Below are positions 5,682 through 6,022 of a stretch of DNA of 6,022 nt, piece after piece. The stretch comes from Candidatus Stahliibacteriota bacterium (lineage in GTDB: Bacteria; Hydrothermota; Tepidihabitantia; SM23-42). Below the pieces are notes generated by a model. It had not been told where the DNA came from. It was given only the letters and a program-made list of their open reading frames with translations, and did no database searches. The stretch is from positions 1 to 6,022 of the forward strand of contig DAOVBK010000104.1 in assembly GCA_030670605.1 (NCBI GenBank), read 5' to 3'. The translations under genes and the position numbers were made by a program. Every line of letters begins with the position of its first letter. Position 1 is the first letter of the stretch.

Positions 5682-6022
5682 TCGAAGTTAGGAATCTATC
5701 TAAAAGATTCGATTCACTCGTTGTCTTGGACGATGTGAGTTTCACTGTCGGTGATGCCCAGCTCATTGTCATTCTGGGACCTTCAGGAACGGGCAAGACA
5801 GTACTGCTAAAATCAATTCTCGGGTTATCACCGGTCGATGATGGCGAGGTGATTTTTGATGGCATCTCGATTCAGAAAGCACAAGAACATGAGCTCTACA
5901 AGATCCGCAAGAACATAGGATTTGTTTTCCAGAGTACAGCACTGTTTGATTCGATGGACGTAGTTGATAATATTGCACTACCATTGTGTGAACATACATC
6001 TATTCCCAGGCGTGAAATCGCC
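5678..6022 (+). CDS. mlaF: MlaF-type ABC transporter ATP-binding protein, 3' truncated
   Basis: This is the cytoplasmic ATPase that powers the MlaE permease in Mce-type lipid transport. Translation from ATG 5678 stays open to the window end, giving the first 115 residues of a protein that is usually about 240-270 aa. It begins MIEVRNLSKRFDSLVVLDDV, with Walker A GPSGTGKT at 34-41 and the Q-loop at Gln85 in GFVFQSTALFDSMDVVDNIALPL. The FQ-x-x-ALFDSM-x-V pattern is typical of MlaF/MkI-type ATPases and separates them from other ABC families. The signature motif, Walker B and H-loop lie beyond the window. The start overlaps the mlaE stop as ATGA with no separate Shine-Dalgarno site, so it is probably translated by coupling to mlaE. 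Confidence 0.94.
   Translation, partial: MIEVRNLSKRFDSLVVLDDVSFTVGDAQLIVILGPSGTGKTVLLKSILGLSPVDDGEVIFDGISIQKAQEHELYKIRKNIGFVFQSTALFDSMDVVDNIALPLCEHTSIPRREIA

Overview
The window is a dense, single-strand (all +) block of bacterial housekeeping and cofactor genes, with no recognisable RNA gene, CRISPR array, transposase or phage gene. In order it holds: the 3' part of an SCP2-type thiolase; a 164-nt spacer dominated by an AT-rich imperfect palindrome; a stand-alone biotin protein ligase (birA, no DNA-binding domain); a corrinoid adenosyltransferase (cobO/btuR type); a very short RNA polymerase omega subunit (rpoZ-like); the bifunctional CoA-synthesis flavoprotein coaBC; the replicative helicase dnaB; and an MlaE-type permease followed by the first 115 codons of its MlaF-type ATPase, cut by the window end.

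The organism is a bacterium (DnaB helicase, bacterial omega, CoaBC). The MlaE/MlaF pair points to a diderm envelope with phospholipid transport, although Mce-type relatives also occur in Actinobacteria. Proteins are compact and diverge from the textbook model species. The gene mix, short intergenic distances and the AATGNCAAAT-type palindromic repeat resemble uncultured candidate phyla of the WOR-3/Omnitrophota/Cloacimonadota kind. That placement is an impression from memory, not a demonstrated assignment.

From birA onward the genes are tightly packed: birA-cobO gap 9 nt, cobO-rpoZ 51 nt, rpoZ/coaBC overlap 22 nt, coaBC-dnaB 23 nt, dnaB/mlaE overlap 14 nt, mlaE/mlaF overlap 4 nt (ATGA). A good sigma-70-like promoter (TTGACA, 16 nt, TAGAAT) lies in the cobO-rpoZ gap, so transcription may be refreshed at rpoZ. 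The largest break is the thiolase-birA spacer, where GC content falls to about 31% in the palindrome and then rises to about 60% in the 52 nt before birA.

Functionally, the first half is linked by acyl-CoA chemistry and its cofactors: thiolase, biotin attachment, adenosylcobalamin formation and CoA synthesis. The second half moves to information processing (omega, DnaB) and envelope lipid transport (MlaE/MlaF). I see no clearly new multi-gene system. The observations most worth following are the palindromic element abutting the thiolase stop codon, the substituted active-site residues in CoaBC, and the translational overlap of dnaB with a lipid-transport permease.
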